From Murimonas intestini (GTDB taxonomy: Bacteria > Bacillota > Clostridia > Lachnospirales > Lachnospiraceae): 64,000 bases of DNA. The notes beneath the pieces are model-generated. The model worked only from the letters and a program-made list of their open reading frames with translations. It searched no databases and was not told the DNA's origin. The position numbers and the translations under genes were made by a program. Shown here piece by piece: positions 9,069 through 18,900 of this stretch (the first letter of the stretch is position 1; the number at the start of each line of letters is the position of its first letter). The DNA is taken from contig QGGY01000008.1 in assembly GCA_003148945.1 (NCBI GenBank), positions 219,904-283,903 of the forward strand. The letters are read 5' to 3'.

Positions 9069-9536
9069 TTATCTGGAGGGGATATCCCGGCTGCCTTCCA
9101 CCTCCACAACGCCATTTTCTTTAACCGTGACAGACATACCGTCTTTTACATATTCCAGGAACTCTTCACCCAGAGAGTCCACCACAGGCATGGTCACATC
9201 ATCAAGCCACACGTCTGCCAGAATGGCCCCGGCCCCGGCAAGGGAGTCTACAGGTTCAGAAAACAGCATACATGCCGGCTGGCGTTTCATGGAACAGGCA
9301 CAATACAGCACTAACCCGCCTGTTGTGGAACCTATTGTGCGAGGAAGGCAGAGAGCTTTTCCAGCCATCTGCTTTCCATACAGATCTTCGTTATTCTGAT
9401 CCCCGCAGGTTGCCTTTTTATCACCAAACTGCAGCGCTTTCTGAAAGGAAGCCAGTGTATTTAAGCCTCCATGTGATACAAGGGCCTCCGCGGTTATATT
9501 TCCCGGAGTGACAGCTCTTCCTTTAAAACTTTTCAT
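9069..9536 (-). CDS. aconitase X swivel (small) subunit, DUF126
   Basis: 155-residue AcnX small subunit, paired with the large subunit upstream through a TAATG stop-start overlap. In the family the swivel domain supplies an active-site Ser; here LPRTIGSTTGG is the matching loop. Characterised two-subunit AcnX enzymes are cis-3-hydroxy-L-proline dehydratases, or phosphomevalonate dehydratase in archaea. The coupled arrangement and the oxidoreductase in the same operon point to catabolism of a hydroxy-acid or hydroxyproline-type compound, but the substrate is inferred only. Confidence 0.8.
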   Translation of the reverse strand: MKSFKGRAVTPGNITAEALVSHGGLNTLASFQKALQFGDKKATCGDQNNEDLYGKQMAGKALCLPRTIGSTTGGLVLYCACSMKRQPACMLFSEPVDSLAGAGAILADVWLDDVTMPVVDSLGEEFLEYVKDGMSVTVKENGVVEVEGSRDIPSR

Positions 9537-10825
9537 TATATCTTCCCTCCCCTCGTGATCTGTTCCAGGATCTCATCATCCGTATAATATCTCGCACTTG
9601 TGTATGTACGAAGCTTATTGCTGGATGTAATGACCGGCATACTGGCGCTTAAAGGATTATTCATATACATAAGGGGACAGATATAAGAAACTATCACCCC
9701 CGTCTTTTCAAGACGCATGGCATAAGATGTCTCCTTAAATTTTTTCAGCACAGCAGGTGCTGCCGTAAATACAGTAGGGATGACCACCTTTTCATTTCCT
9801 GACTCTTTTAATCCCTTTTCCACTTTTTCTGTCCAGCTGATGAGCTGGTTCATGCTCATATGGGGACATCCCATAAAGCATAACTTTGGCCTGGCATCCT
9901 TGTTTTTCCAGATGACCGGATAACTGTCATAAACACGCTTCAGCTCCGCATCATCGATGACATAGACTTTCGGATTTTCTGCCAGCAGCGCTCTTTTCTG
10001 TTCTGCTGCCTCCGGCGTGATCCCTTCCACATGGTATAGTCCCACTGCACCGTTGGAAGCAGTAGCTGCCCCAAAATCTTTCAGATAAGTCCTGGCATCC
10101 TCATCCAGTGTCCCCAGCCATTTATCCAGCCCTGTAATATACGGCACATCTTCCATTACCTTCATTCCGATGGCAGATCCCAGAAGCTGCGCTTCCGGCT
10201 TCTTTGTCGTCTTTATCTCAACGAGCCAGGTGGCTTTTCGTCCCTCATCAGTCAGCAGGCCGAAGTACGGCACACAGCCCACAATTGAGCCCATCAGATC
10301 AATGATCCCTGAATTCCTGTTGCACCTGGCCCCAAGCACAGAGTTTGCATATACTACAGCGGATGATTCTGACCAGGAAAGCACATCCCCGGGGCCGGGA
10401 GTATTTCCAACCTCATCCATATAACAGGTACATGTAAAAGCGTCTTTTTCCAGCAGCCCCAGCTTATCCAGCTGGCTTTCATAGTATTCCTGCTTACTGT
10501 ACATAAAATGATCAAACACGATCTTCTGTATAAAGGAACTTGGCACATTCTTATCAAGGGGCCTTGGGTCCGCAGTAAATTTCTGTACAGACGTACACCC
10601 GGCGTCTATTAATTTCTCCATCAGGTCATAGACCGGCCCCAGAGCCTTTAGTCCAAAGGAAGTGACAAGATGATTGTACTTGCCTGTGACCGGCACCATT
10701 GACTCTGCTCCGAACAATTCTCCGTAGCGGATCATCGTCTCCATCACCCTTGCCATAACATCCCCTTTGCTGCCATTTAAGACCGCTTCCTGGGAAGCTG
10801 TCAGCTTCATTTTATATGCCATCAT
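9536..10825 (-). CDS. aconitase X catalytic (large) subunit, DUF521
   Basis: 429-residue large AcnX subunit, a hydro-lyase with an Fe-S cluster in known members. Cys residues in LGARCNRNSG, LCFMGCPHMS and VSYICPLMY are candidate cluster ligands, as expected for the family. The gene starts 16 bases after the flavoenzyme gene and overlaps the small subunit by one base, so the three form one operon. GGGAGG precedes the ATG. Cis-3-hydroxyproline dehydratase is the nearest described activity; a different hydroxy-acid dehydratase remains possible. Confidence 0.82.
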   Translation of the reverse strand: MMAYKMKLTASQEAVLNGSKGDVMARVMETMIRYGELFGAESMVPVTGKYNHLVTSFGLKALGPVYDLMEKLIDAGCTSVQKFTADPRPLDKNVPSSFIQKIVFDHFMYSKQEYYESQLDKLGLLEKDAFTCTCYMDEVGNTPGPGDVLSWSESSAVVYANSVLGARCNRNSGIIDLMGSIVGCVPYFGLLTDEGRKATWLVEIKTTKKPEAQLLGSAIGMKVMEDVPYITGLDKWLGTLDEDARTYLKDFGAATASNGAVGLYHVEGITPEAAEQKRALLAENPKVYVIDDAELKRVYDSYPVIWKNKDARPKLCFMGCPHMSMNQLISWTEKVEKGLKESGNEKVVIPTVFTAAPAVLKKFKETSYAMRLEKTGVIVSYICPLMYMNNPLSASMPVITSSNKLRTYTSARYYTDDEILEQITRGGKI

Positions 10826-10841
10826 ATTATCCCGCCTCCCA

Positions 10842-12896
10842 TCATATTTTCATAGCTGTCTCATATGCTCTCCATATTACTGACCTGAGATTCCCCACCT
10901 TATAGCAGTCGCCTACCAGATAAGCCTCATCGCCATGGCCCTGCAGCGGCGCCGGGATATATCCTGCTGAGCTGATCACGGAATCACAGGCTATCTCTAT
11001 GTCTTTTCCGTCCTTCCCCCTGCAGATAATTGAATTTTCCTTCACTTCTTTCAGGGTAGTCTCCAGATATACAGGAACCTGATGAAGTGCAAACCATTCA
11101 CGCAGATAAGAACTATTGGCAAGACAGACTCCTTTCTGGGAGACCAGGTCATCCTTCATCTCTACAATAACCGGCTTCTTTCCGCCCAATGCCAGTTCAT
11201 ATGCGATCTCACTGCCGGTCAGGCCGCCGCCGATCACGGCAACCACTTCTCCAACCTCAGCTCCGTTTAAATACTCACATGCCTCTATCATCCTCTCATG
11301 GCCGGGCACATTCTTTAATATTCTGGGGGCAGCGCCTGTAGCGATTATGACCGGCTCATCTTCAAACCCGGCAGTGTCCCTGACCTCTTCATTCAGATGT
11401 ATCTCTATATCCAGCGCTTTCATCTGGCTTCTGTACCAGGCAAGCAGTTCCCTGAGTTTATCTTTATAGGATTCTGCACTTGCCGGTATAAACGTGCCGC
11501 CCAGTACATCACTCTTTTCATATATCACAGGCTCATGGCCTCTTAGTTTGAGAACTCTTGCGGCTTCCATGCCCCCGATACCGCCTCCGATAATATGGAC
11601 TTTCCTGGGCGATGACGTCTTTTTAATGTAGTGCTTCTTCCACTGCAGAGTCTCCGCATTTACGGCACAGCGCGACAGATGCAGGCTGTCTGAAAGCTCC
11701 TGGTCATTCGGCACTCCCTTATAATGGCACATGTTAAAACAGCCATTGTGGCACAATATACAGGGACGGATATCCTCATCACGCCCTTCCATCATCTTGG
11801 TGACCCACTCCTGGTCGGCCAGGAACCTGCGGGCAAATCCGGCGCCGTCAATTTTCCCTGCCGCGATTGATTCTGCTGCTGCAAGAGGTTCCATCCGGCC
11901 TGCACATACAACAGGTATATCCACAAACTTCCTGATATGCTCCACATCCTGCAGGTTGCAATTCTCAGGCATATAGATCGGCGGATGCGCCCAGTACCAT
12001 GCATCGTATGTGCCGTTATCACAATTGAGCATATCGTAACCTGCCTCCTGAAGATACTTTGCAGCTTTCTCTGACTCCTCCATATCTCTTCCCGCTTCTT
12101 TGAAGTCTTCTCCCGGAAGTCCCCCTTCCCTGAAGCCCTTTGTCATGGAACGCACACTGTATCTTAAGGAAACAGGGAAATCCGCTCCGCACTCTTTCTT
12201 GATTGCCTGCACGATTTCTACAGGAAAACGGTACCTGTTCTCAAAAGAACCTCCATACTCATCTGTACGCCGGTTGACATATTTCAAAGTAAACTGGTCC
12301 AGCAGATATCCTTCATGGACAGCATGGATCTCAACTCCGTCCACCCCTGCCTCCTGAAGCAGTTTCGCACATTTTGCAAATGCTTCCACATACTCATGGA
12401 TCTCCTCCACGGTCATCTCCCTGGAAGGCACCTTATCCGACCAGCGGTTGGGGGACGGGCTGGCCGAAGCTGTGATCTTATCAAGATCCATAAAGGGCTT
12501 TGAAACAACCCTTAAAAATTTGTTTGTATAAAGAGACTCCATCATTTTACTGATAGTGAAGGACCTCCCAAACCCGGCTGTCAGCTGGATAAACAGTTTT
12601 GCTCCTGTCTTGTGGAACTCCGGCATCCATTCCTTCAGATCTTCATACATCTTCCTGTTTTTATAGAGCCACTGGCCAAACATCGGGTTGTAGACCGGCT
12701 GACACCCGGGCAGTACCAGGCCGGCATGATTCTTTGCCACCTCCATTATAAAGCGGGCGCCATCCTTATCAAAATGGTTCTTTTCCATCCAGCCTAACAG
12801 ATTTGTTCCCCCCATCGAGGTTAAAACAATACGGTTGCTGATCTCACATTTTCCTATTTTCCATGGTGTAAATAGCGGTTCCAGCCTTGGATCCAT
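10842..12896 (-). CDS. FMN/FAD/Fe-S old-yellow-enzyme-type oxidoreductase (2,4-dienoyl-CoA reductase family)
   Basis: 684-residue NAD(P)H-dependent ene-reductase-type flavoprotein. An FMN TIM barrel (about residues 1-370, PLFTPWKIGKCEISNRIV onward) is followed by a Cys cluster CILCHNGCFNMC plus a later Cys for a 4Fe-4S centre. Then come FAD- and NAD-binding Rossmann motifs (IIGGGIGGMEAA and VIGGGLTGSEIA). The architecture is shared by dienoyl-CoA reductases, bile-acid BaiCD/BaiH enzymes and betaine demethylases. ATG 12896 is chosen for its 7-base spacing from AAGGAGG; longer in-frame starts overlap that site. It heads the AcnX operon. Confidence 0.85.
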   Translation of the reverse strand: MDPRLEPLFTPWKIGKCEISNRIVLTSMGGTNLLGWMEKNHFDKDGARFIMEVAKNHAGLVLPGCQPVYNPMFGQWLYKNRKMYEDLKEWMPEFHKTGAKLFIQLTAGFGRSFTISKMMESLYTNKFLRVVSKPFMDLDKITASASPSPNRWSDKVPSREMTVEEIHEYVEAFAKCAKLLQEAGVDGVEIHAVHEGYLLDQFTLKYVNRRTDEYGGSFENRYRFPVEIVQAIKKECGADFPVSLRYSVRSMTKGFREGGLPGEDFKEAGRDMEESEKAAKYLQEAGYDMLNCDNGTYDAWYWAHPPIYMPENCNLQDVEHIRKFVDIPVVCAGRMEPLAAAESIAAGKIDGAGFARRFLADQEWVTKMMEGRDEDIRPCILCHNGCFNMCHYKGVPNDQELSDSLHLSRCAVNAETLQWKKHYIKKTSSPRKVHIIGGGIGGMEAARVLKLRGHEPVIYEKSDVLGGTFIPASAESYKDKLRELLAWYRSQMKALDIEIHLNEEVRDTAGFEDEPVIIATGAAPRILKNVPGHERMIEACEYLNGAEVGEVVAVIGGGLTGSEIAYELALGGKKPVIVEMKDDLVSQKGVCLANSSYLREWFALHQVPVYLETTLKEVKENSIICRGKDGKDIEIACDSVISSAGYIPAPLQGHGDEAYLVGDCYKVGNLRSVIWRAYETAMKI

Positions 12897-12953
12897 CCTC
12901 ATTCCTCCTTCTGCAGTATGCAATGGTGAAGTTACGCTTACTTGATAATATCT

Positions 12954-12983
12954 ATTGTATCATACACCGTGCAAAGACGCCAA
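12954..12983 (-). promoter_or_regulatory. promoter of the flavoenzyme-AcnX operon with dyad
   Basis: On the minus strand TTGGCG (12978-12983) and TACAAT (12954-12959) have an 18-base spacer. The 11-base palindrome TGTATCATACA (12956-12966) overlaps the -10 box and may be a regulator site. Confidence 0.5.
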
Positions 12984-12992
12984 TCATTACTG

Positions 12993-15521
12993 TCATATAA
13001 GGCCCATCTCACGTGCCTTGGACACCGCCTCCGGCGCACTGGATACGCCAAGCTTCTCATAGGCCAGGAACAGGTGCGTCTTGACGGTCCGCACCGACAA
13101 TCCTGTCTCACTGGCAATATCCCCGTTCGTATATCCCCTGGACAGATATTCGATCATCCGTTTCTGCTGCTTTGACAGCTTCTTTAAGGGCAGCTCCGGC
13201 GCCGGAAGCCCTGCCTTGCGCCCCGCCTGCTCCCTGGCTGCGATATAGATTTCATTCACATAGCGCCTGTCATAGCTGCAGACGTCCTGACGGCGTTCCA
13301 CTTTCGTCAGGCATTTTTTTAATATTGGCACGACTGCTGATCCCAAAATGGAGAATGGCCGGATAAACCTGTAGGGATACAGCAGCTCTATGGCGCGCAG
13401 CATGGTCTCTACCGCCTCCTCCATACGGGCATTTCTGTATAAGCAGACAGACAGCAGAACGTCCGCCTCTGCCATGTCGGTCTCCCGGCTGAATTCCTCC
13501 GCCATCTTCCTGAGCCTGCGGCTCAGTTTTTCTGCCTCCTCCAAGCGGTCCAGAGCTATCAATGCCTGTATGGTCGTCAGATACTGATAAGTGCGGTACA
13601 GCATCAGCTGTTCTTCCGGATGGACAAAATATTCTTCCAGCCATTCCTCCGCCGCCTGCCGGTTCCCCTCCCTCAAAGCATTTTCAGTCTTCAGGGCCTT
13701 ATAATTGGGCATCAGATAAAGGGCGTCCTTTTCTGCCAGCATCTGCTCGATCCTCTGTCCAGCCTCCCGGCTCTCTGCATCCCTGCCCATGGCAGTTAGG
13801 GCTGCCCACCTGTGTACCATGGCAGTGAACAGAACTTCATCCGAGGTCTCTTCATCCACCTCCAGATCTGCCTGGTCACAGTAAGCCGTCGCCTCCTTCC
13901 ACTGATTTCTCTCATAGGCAAATCCCGCCCTGATCAACAGCATGGCGATCTTAAAATATTTCTTGAGGAGCAGCCCGGCTGTGGCCTCCAGCTTCACGTC
14001 AAAATCTTCATACAGAGAGAACTCCGAATAATCCCGCAGGCACCTGTGGGCAAAGGGCATATTGACCGTGATGGAAGCGCCCTGCTGTTCCCCGTGGCGT
14101 ATCCTGACAGGCGGGAGCCTGTCAAACTGCTGCATCATCTCCATGAATTTCTTCCTTGGGTCCAGCGTACACACAAGGATGGTAAGCTCCAGAAATTCCG
14201 GATGCAGAAGGGCAATGCGTTTCAGGCTGGCATAAAGCCTGTCCAGAGCCTCTGTCATCTTCAGCACGTTCCCTGTCAGATAGTGGTACCATACAGCTGA
14301 AATATTAAGATAAGGATATTTCCCGTAGGCTTCTGTGGAAAGCATATCAATATAGGAACCAACCCCGCTTACATAGGCGCTGATGGAACGGTTATTGGAA
14401 AAACCTGTATACTGGGATTCCCCATAGATCTGCCAGGCGAGGAATTTAAGATTGTCCCCCAATATGGCATAGTGCCGCGCTATGTACAGCTCCCCCTTTT
14501 CACTGTAATGCTGGGCAGCAATCTTGAATAATTTCTTCGGGTCCATCCGGGCTTCCTTCTGCCGGTCCCGCAGAAATTCCAGGAACAGGGCGTGGAACCT
14601 GTACAGGTCCTCCCCGATCCTGCTCAGGAATACATTCTTCTGCAAAAGCCCTCTGACCACTGCCTCCGGATTTTTTACAGAAGTCAGCTTTCCGAATAGT
14701 TCTGAGCTAAAGTCATTGACAACACTGACTTTCCGCAGCATGTTCTTATCTTTTGGGGAAAGTCCGCTCCAGATCTGTCTTTCCATATATTGGTGCAGGG
14801 CGTTTCCGTTCTCTCTTGTAAGATCCGGGAGGTCCTCACTTGCAGCAAGGGTGCTCACCGCAATGGCCCATCCGCCTGTCTTTTCCATGATGGAACCGGC
14901 TTTTGCCGGAGACAGGGCGTGCCCTGCAAGACGGAACAGCTCCTGGATCTCCTTCTCAGAAAAAGCCAGATCCGTCTCACTAAGAGGCTGGCAGCGGCCT
15001 TCAAAAAGCTCCTGGAGCTTCCGGGGCATGGCAGTGCGGCTGAGCATGATAAAATGGTAATCCGCAGGAAGCCTGCGGATAAAGCTGGGGAGGGACTGGA
15101 GGATATCCTCCTGCATGATGCAGTGGAGATCATCCAGCACAAGATAGACCGGCTGCCCCGGGGATGTGACCTGGGCTGTCAAAAGCATGGCGTGTTCCAC
15201 CGGAGAGCTGGCGAACATCCCGGTCCTGTCGAAACCAGTAGGATTATGCTTCCCCTCCTGCGTATATGTGACAGCAGAACAGAGCAGCCGGTAAAACAGC
15301 TCCGGATCATTGTCATACTCATCCAGCGTGATCCAAAGATGGCGGAGGCCGCTCCTTTGCAGCCATAGATTCGTCACCACTGTTTTGCCGTATCCGGCCG
15401 GCGCCTGTATATAGAGCAGCCGTTCCCTGCTCCTGTGATCCAGCTTCCTGAGCAGTTCATTCCGTGGGGCACATATCTCCGGCAATGACCCGGGGCTGTA
15501 TTTTTCTCCGTTAAAATCCAT
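12993..15521 (-). CDS. MalT-like LuxR-family ATP-dependent transcription regulator
   Basis: 842-residue large LuxR-type regulator of the MalT (STAND ATPase) class. An N-terminal NTPase has a P-loop at residues 39-47 (QAPAGYGKT) and Walker B VYLVLDDLHC. A long helical repeat sensor follows, then a C-terminal LuxR HTH at about 780-842 (SRGYTNGDIASETGLSVRT). Such proteins oligomerise on inducer and ATP binding and activate catabolic operons. It lies directly upstream of and in the same direction as the flavoenzyme-AcnX operon, the likely target. AGGAGG precedes the ATG. Confidence 0.88.
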   Translation of the reverse strand: MDFNGEKYSPGSLPEICAPRNELLRKLDHRSRERLLYIQAPAGYGKTVVTNLWLQRSGLRHLWITLDEYDNDPELFYRLLCSAVTYTQEGKHNPTGFDRTGMFASSPVEHAMLLTAQVTSPGQPVYLVLDDLHCIMQEDILQSLPSFIRRLPADYHFIMLSRTAMPRKLQELFEGRCQPLSETDLAFSEKEIQELFRLAGHALSPAKAGSIMEKTGGWAIAVSTLAASEDLPDLTRENGNALHQYMERQIWSGLSPKDKNMLRKVSVVNDFSSELFGKLTSVKNPEAVVRGLLQKNVFLSRIGEDLYRFHALFLEFLRDRQKEARMDPKKLFKIAAQHYSEKGELYIARHYAILGDNLKFLAWQIYGESQYTGFSNNRSISAYVSGVGSYIDMLSTEAYGKYPYLNISAVWYHYLTGNVLKMTEALDRLYASLKRIALLHPEFLELTILVCTLDPRKKFMEMMQQFDRLPPVRIRHGEQQGASITVNMPFAHRCLRDYSEFSLYEDFDVKLEATAGLLLKKYFKIAMLLIRAGFAYERNQWKEATAYCDQADLEVDEETSDEVLFTAMVHRWAALTAMGRDAESREAGQRIEQMLAEKDALYLMPNYKALKTENALREGNRQAAEEWLEEYFVHPEEQLMLYRTYQYLTTIQALIALDRLEEAEKLSRRLRKMAEEFSRETDMAEADVLLSVCLYRNARMEEAVETMLRAIELLYPYRFIRPFSILGSAVVPILKKCLTKVERRQDVCSYDRRYVNEIYIAAREQAGRKAGLPAPELPLKKLSKQQKRMIEYLSRGYTNGDIASETGLSVRTVKTHLFLAYEKLGVSSAPEAVSKAREMGLI

Positions 15522-15542
15522 TAAGAAGTTTCCTCCTGTCGT

Positions 15543-15571
15543 TTATAATCCAAATAGTGTCTGTTTCGTAA
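15543..15571 (-). promoter_or_regulatory. putative promoter of the LuxR-type gene
   Basis: TTACGA (15566-15571, minus strand) and TTATAA (15543-15548) with 17 bases between. The -35 box overlaps the end of the inverted-repeat element at 15567. Confidence 0.3.
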
Positions 15572-15700
15572 CTATTCAGCAGGTCTGCGCATTTGCTGCA
15601 CAGACCGTAAGAAAATGATTCAAGGGTGCAAAAATCCCATCGCCGAAGGCGATTTTAAATGAATTTTTGCATGTAACTGTGAAGGTACTGAACAGTTACG
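15567..15700. repeat. palindromic intergenic element with 13-bp terminal inverted repeats
   Basis: CGTAACTATTCAG (15567-15579) and CTGAACAGTTACG (15688-15700) are inverted copies with one mismatch. Inside are two hairpins: GGTCTG/CAGACC (15582-15606) and ATCGCC-gaa-GGCGAT (15639-15653). The right half shares a 33-base sequence with 15856-15888 and a diverged copy with 38868-38900. It resembles a non-coding REP/MITE-like repeat; no coding capacity was found. Confidence 0.6.
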
Positions 15701-15787
15701 TCTGTTCATAATAAAACCGCCTTTGCTGACGGCAATTTTATTATATCATAAAACCTGGCCGCCAAAGAAAATTTTCTTTCAAAACCT

Positions 15788-15829
15788 AATACCGGTACGA
15801 TTGTGCGGTATTGGTATCCGCGTTATAAT
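15788..15829 (+). promoter_or_regulatory. promoter of the surface-protein gene with dyad operator
   Basis: TTGTGC (15801-15806) and TATAAT (15824-15829) lie 17 bases apart. AATACCG (15788-15794) and CGGTATT (15806-15812) form a perfect 7-base dyad straddling the -35 box. A poor -35 with a dyad suggests regulated expression. Confidence 0.5.
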
Positions 15830-15855
15830 AGAGGTGAAATATAAGTGTCCAGCTG

Positions 15856-15888
15856 ATTTTTGCATGTAACTGTGAAGGTACTGAACAG
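15856..15888. repeat. second copy of the 33-bp intergenic repeat
   Basis: Identical over 33 bases to 15663-15695 (begins ATTTTTGCATG, ends CTGAACAG). Here it is bracketed by CAGCTG at 15850-15855 and 15886-15891. It falls in the 5' untranslated region of the surface-protein gene, so it would be transcribed. Confidence 0.65.
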
Positions 15889-15994
15889 CTGCGGTAAAAT
15901 AATAATATGGTGGGGGTAAGGTGACAAAACGTTCATCTCTGCTCACGGTTTAACAAATGCCGGAGCAGTCCCATCCGGCCAGAAGGAGGCAATT

Positions 15995-18900
15995 ATGAGT
16001 AAAAGAATAAAAGTAAGGGTGCTGGCCAGTCTCTTGGTAATACTGGTGCTTGTCTTTTCCTGTGTACCTGTTGGGGTGTATGAGGTGCGTGCGGATCAAA
16101 CGGCGGACGTATTGGATGGCGACTTCACGTGGTCGCCACTGGAACCGGTGGTTGGGGAGGAGGTACAGTTTCGGGGGCCGGATACGATGAACGGTAGTAC
16201 GGTGTATTCTTTGAGTTGGAAATTGAATAGCAGTGGCCCTGAAATACCTTTCAGTCCAAAGGGCTATAGATTTCAGACTACTGGAACTCATAGCATAACA
16301 ATTTTAACTAAAACGTCTGCTGGTGAGTGTTCTGAATTTTCCAAGAGCATCTTCGTCCGTAAAGCCCAGCCTGTCCTTAGCATGAGTTTCCCCACAGATA
16401 GTACATATGTTCCGGGCAGTGGCGAGGATATTGCTATTAGATTTGAACTGTCCGATGGGTATACATATTTAGATTCCTTGCCCTTTAAGTTTGGACTATA
16501 CGATGGGAGCGATGAAATATTTACTGACCGTTTAGAGGCCTATCTTTCTAACGAGATTAACTACCAATTTCTCTCTGCATTTTTGGATACTCTTTCGCCA
16601 GGCACGTACAGTATCAAATGGACAACAGACGGAGATGTAAACAATGAAGCCGTACCATTAACTGAACTTGGCACACTGACCATTGCAGAACCGCCATCCA
16701 TTATTGATCTGACCATTGACCCGCCCGCAGCAGTTGTGGAAACAGGCAGGCAACAGCGGTTCACTGCCAATGTGTCAGCAGCAGGCGGCGCCGATACCTC
16801 CGTGTACTGGTCTGTGGAGGATCAGAGCTCCCCTGATACTTTCATCGATCCTGACGGTCTGCTGACGGTGGATCCTGATGAGACGTCTGCCACCCTGAGG
16901 GTCATAGCAACCTCTGTATTTGACGATACAAAGAGGGATGAAGTAACAGTCACAGTAACGATCCCTGAAGGGGTAAAAATAGATGGTACAAGCTTTCCTG
17001 ATCCAAATTTCCGGGAATATGTCAGGTCATTCGACCTGGATCATAACGGCTATTTATCCCAAAACGAGGCAGCACAGGTGAAAGTAATCGATATCACCCA
17101 GAGGAGTGATATCACAGATGTAACAGGCATCCGGTACTTTCCAAACCTGGAAGCCCTGCTCTGTGACGGATCAGGGATCACATATCTCGATGTCAGCAGC
17201 TGCACTGCACTGATGCGCCTCTCCTGCAGCGGTACAAGGATCATGGAGCTGGATGTCCGCAATAACACCAATCTGCAGGAATTAAGGTGCTCCGGGACCA
17301 TGCTTGCCTCCCTGGACGTCACCCGGAACCCGCTCCTGCGTGAGCTGGACTGCACAGATACCTCCCCTGCCTATTTAGACCTTGGATCTGCCGGGATAGG
17401 CCTGTTGTCCAGACCCATGGCTTCCGCTGTATCCTACGCTCCGGGCGGGAAGACCTTTGACATAACAGGAGCCTTCCTGGGAATCCGGGCAGGCAGGATC
17501 CATATCCTCAGCGGCGGCACCCTTGACGGGAACATCCTCAGCGGATATAAACGGGGCATACCTGTCATCTACGAATACAGCTGCGGCACAAATAACCAGA
17601 ACGAAGAGATATTGACGGTAACTCTGACTCTTGACCTTCCGCCGAAAACAGACACCTCTGTTTCTATAGAAAAAGACCTGGACAAGCTTTACGACGGCAT
17701 GCCGGTCTCCTTATCAGACAGTGACCTGATCATTTCAGGAAGTGCCGGGGCAGTCACTTACCAATGGGCGAAAGCAAACGGCTCTGCATGGGAGCCGCTC
17801 ACCTCTGTTCTCCCCACAGAAGCCGGTTCCTACCGGGTGACCGCTCACGTGGATGCAGATGAGGATTATAATGAGGCATACTCAGAACCAAAAAGCTTTG
17901 TGATCTCACAGGCGGATAACAGATGGACGAAGGATCTTTCAGTTACAGACTGGACCTACGGAGAGCCGGCGGGTTCCCCATCCTGTGAATCCCTCTTTGG
18001 TACGCCTGGATTTACCTATAGTGATTCTAAAAACGGTACTTTCACGGATACAAACCCGGAAACAGCGGGTACCTGGTACATAAAAGCATCTGTACCGGGG
18101 ACAGCAAATTATAAATCTCTGGAAGCAGTGGAAGAATTCATAATTCATAAAGCACCCGCTCCCGCAGTCACAGAACCGGATGATCTGAAGGCCGTGCAGG
18201 ATGCCATACTCTCCTCTGTAACACTGCCAGGCGGCTGGGCCTGGGTGGACGGCAGCCAGACGGTCAGCGCCGATAACTCCGGATATCCGGCCAGGCTGAC
18301 CGTGGATGACAGGAACTATGATTATACAGCTGCAGAAGGTTATCAGGCACAGGGGGCCTTTGTGGAGAGGATGCTGAAGGTTACTGTCTCCAAAGGGCAG
18401 AACCGCTGGACAGAAGAACCGTTGATCAAAGACTGGACCTACGGAGAGGCAGCGAACAAGCCGTCAGGCAGGGCTGAACACGGAACTGTAGAGTTTAGTT
18501 ACAGTGATTCAGAGACAGGAACCTTTACTGCCGGCACACCTTCTGATGCAGGTACATGGTATCTGAAGGCAAGTGTGGCAGAAAGTAACGAGTACACAGG
18601 GCTGGATGAGGTGGTTTCGTTCAAGATACGCAAAGCAGATACCACGGTGTCAATCAACAAAGATCTCAATAAAACGTATGACAGCAAACCCGTCTCCCTG
18701 TCAGACAGGGACATCACGGTCACCGGAAGTACAGGGATGGTAAGCTTCATCTGGGAGAAGAAGAACGGCTCTGTATGGGAAGCCCTCACTGCTGCTCCAT
18801 CTGAGACCGGAACTTACCAGGTCACTGCACATGCGGCGGAGAACAGGAATTATAAGGCAGCGGATTCAGCAAAAAAAGAATTCACGATCAGCCGCCCGGA

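Noticed and set aside
14790..15368. 192-codon plus-strand frame
   Set aside because: Antisense to the P-loop region of the LuxR-type regulator; no start signal.
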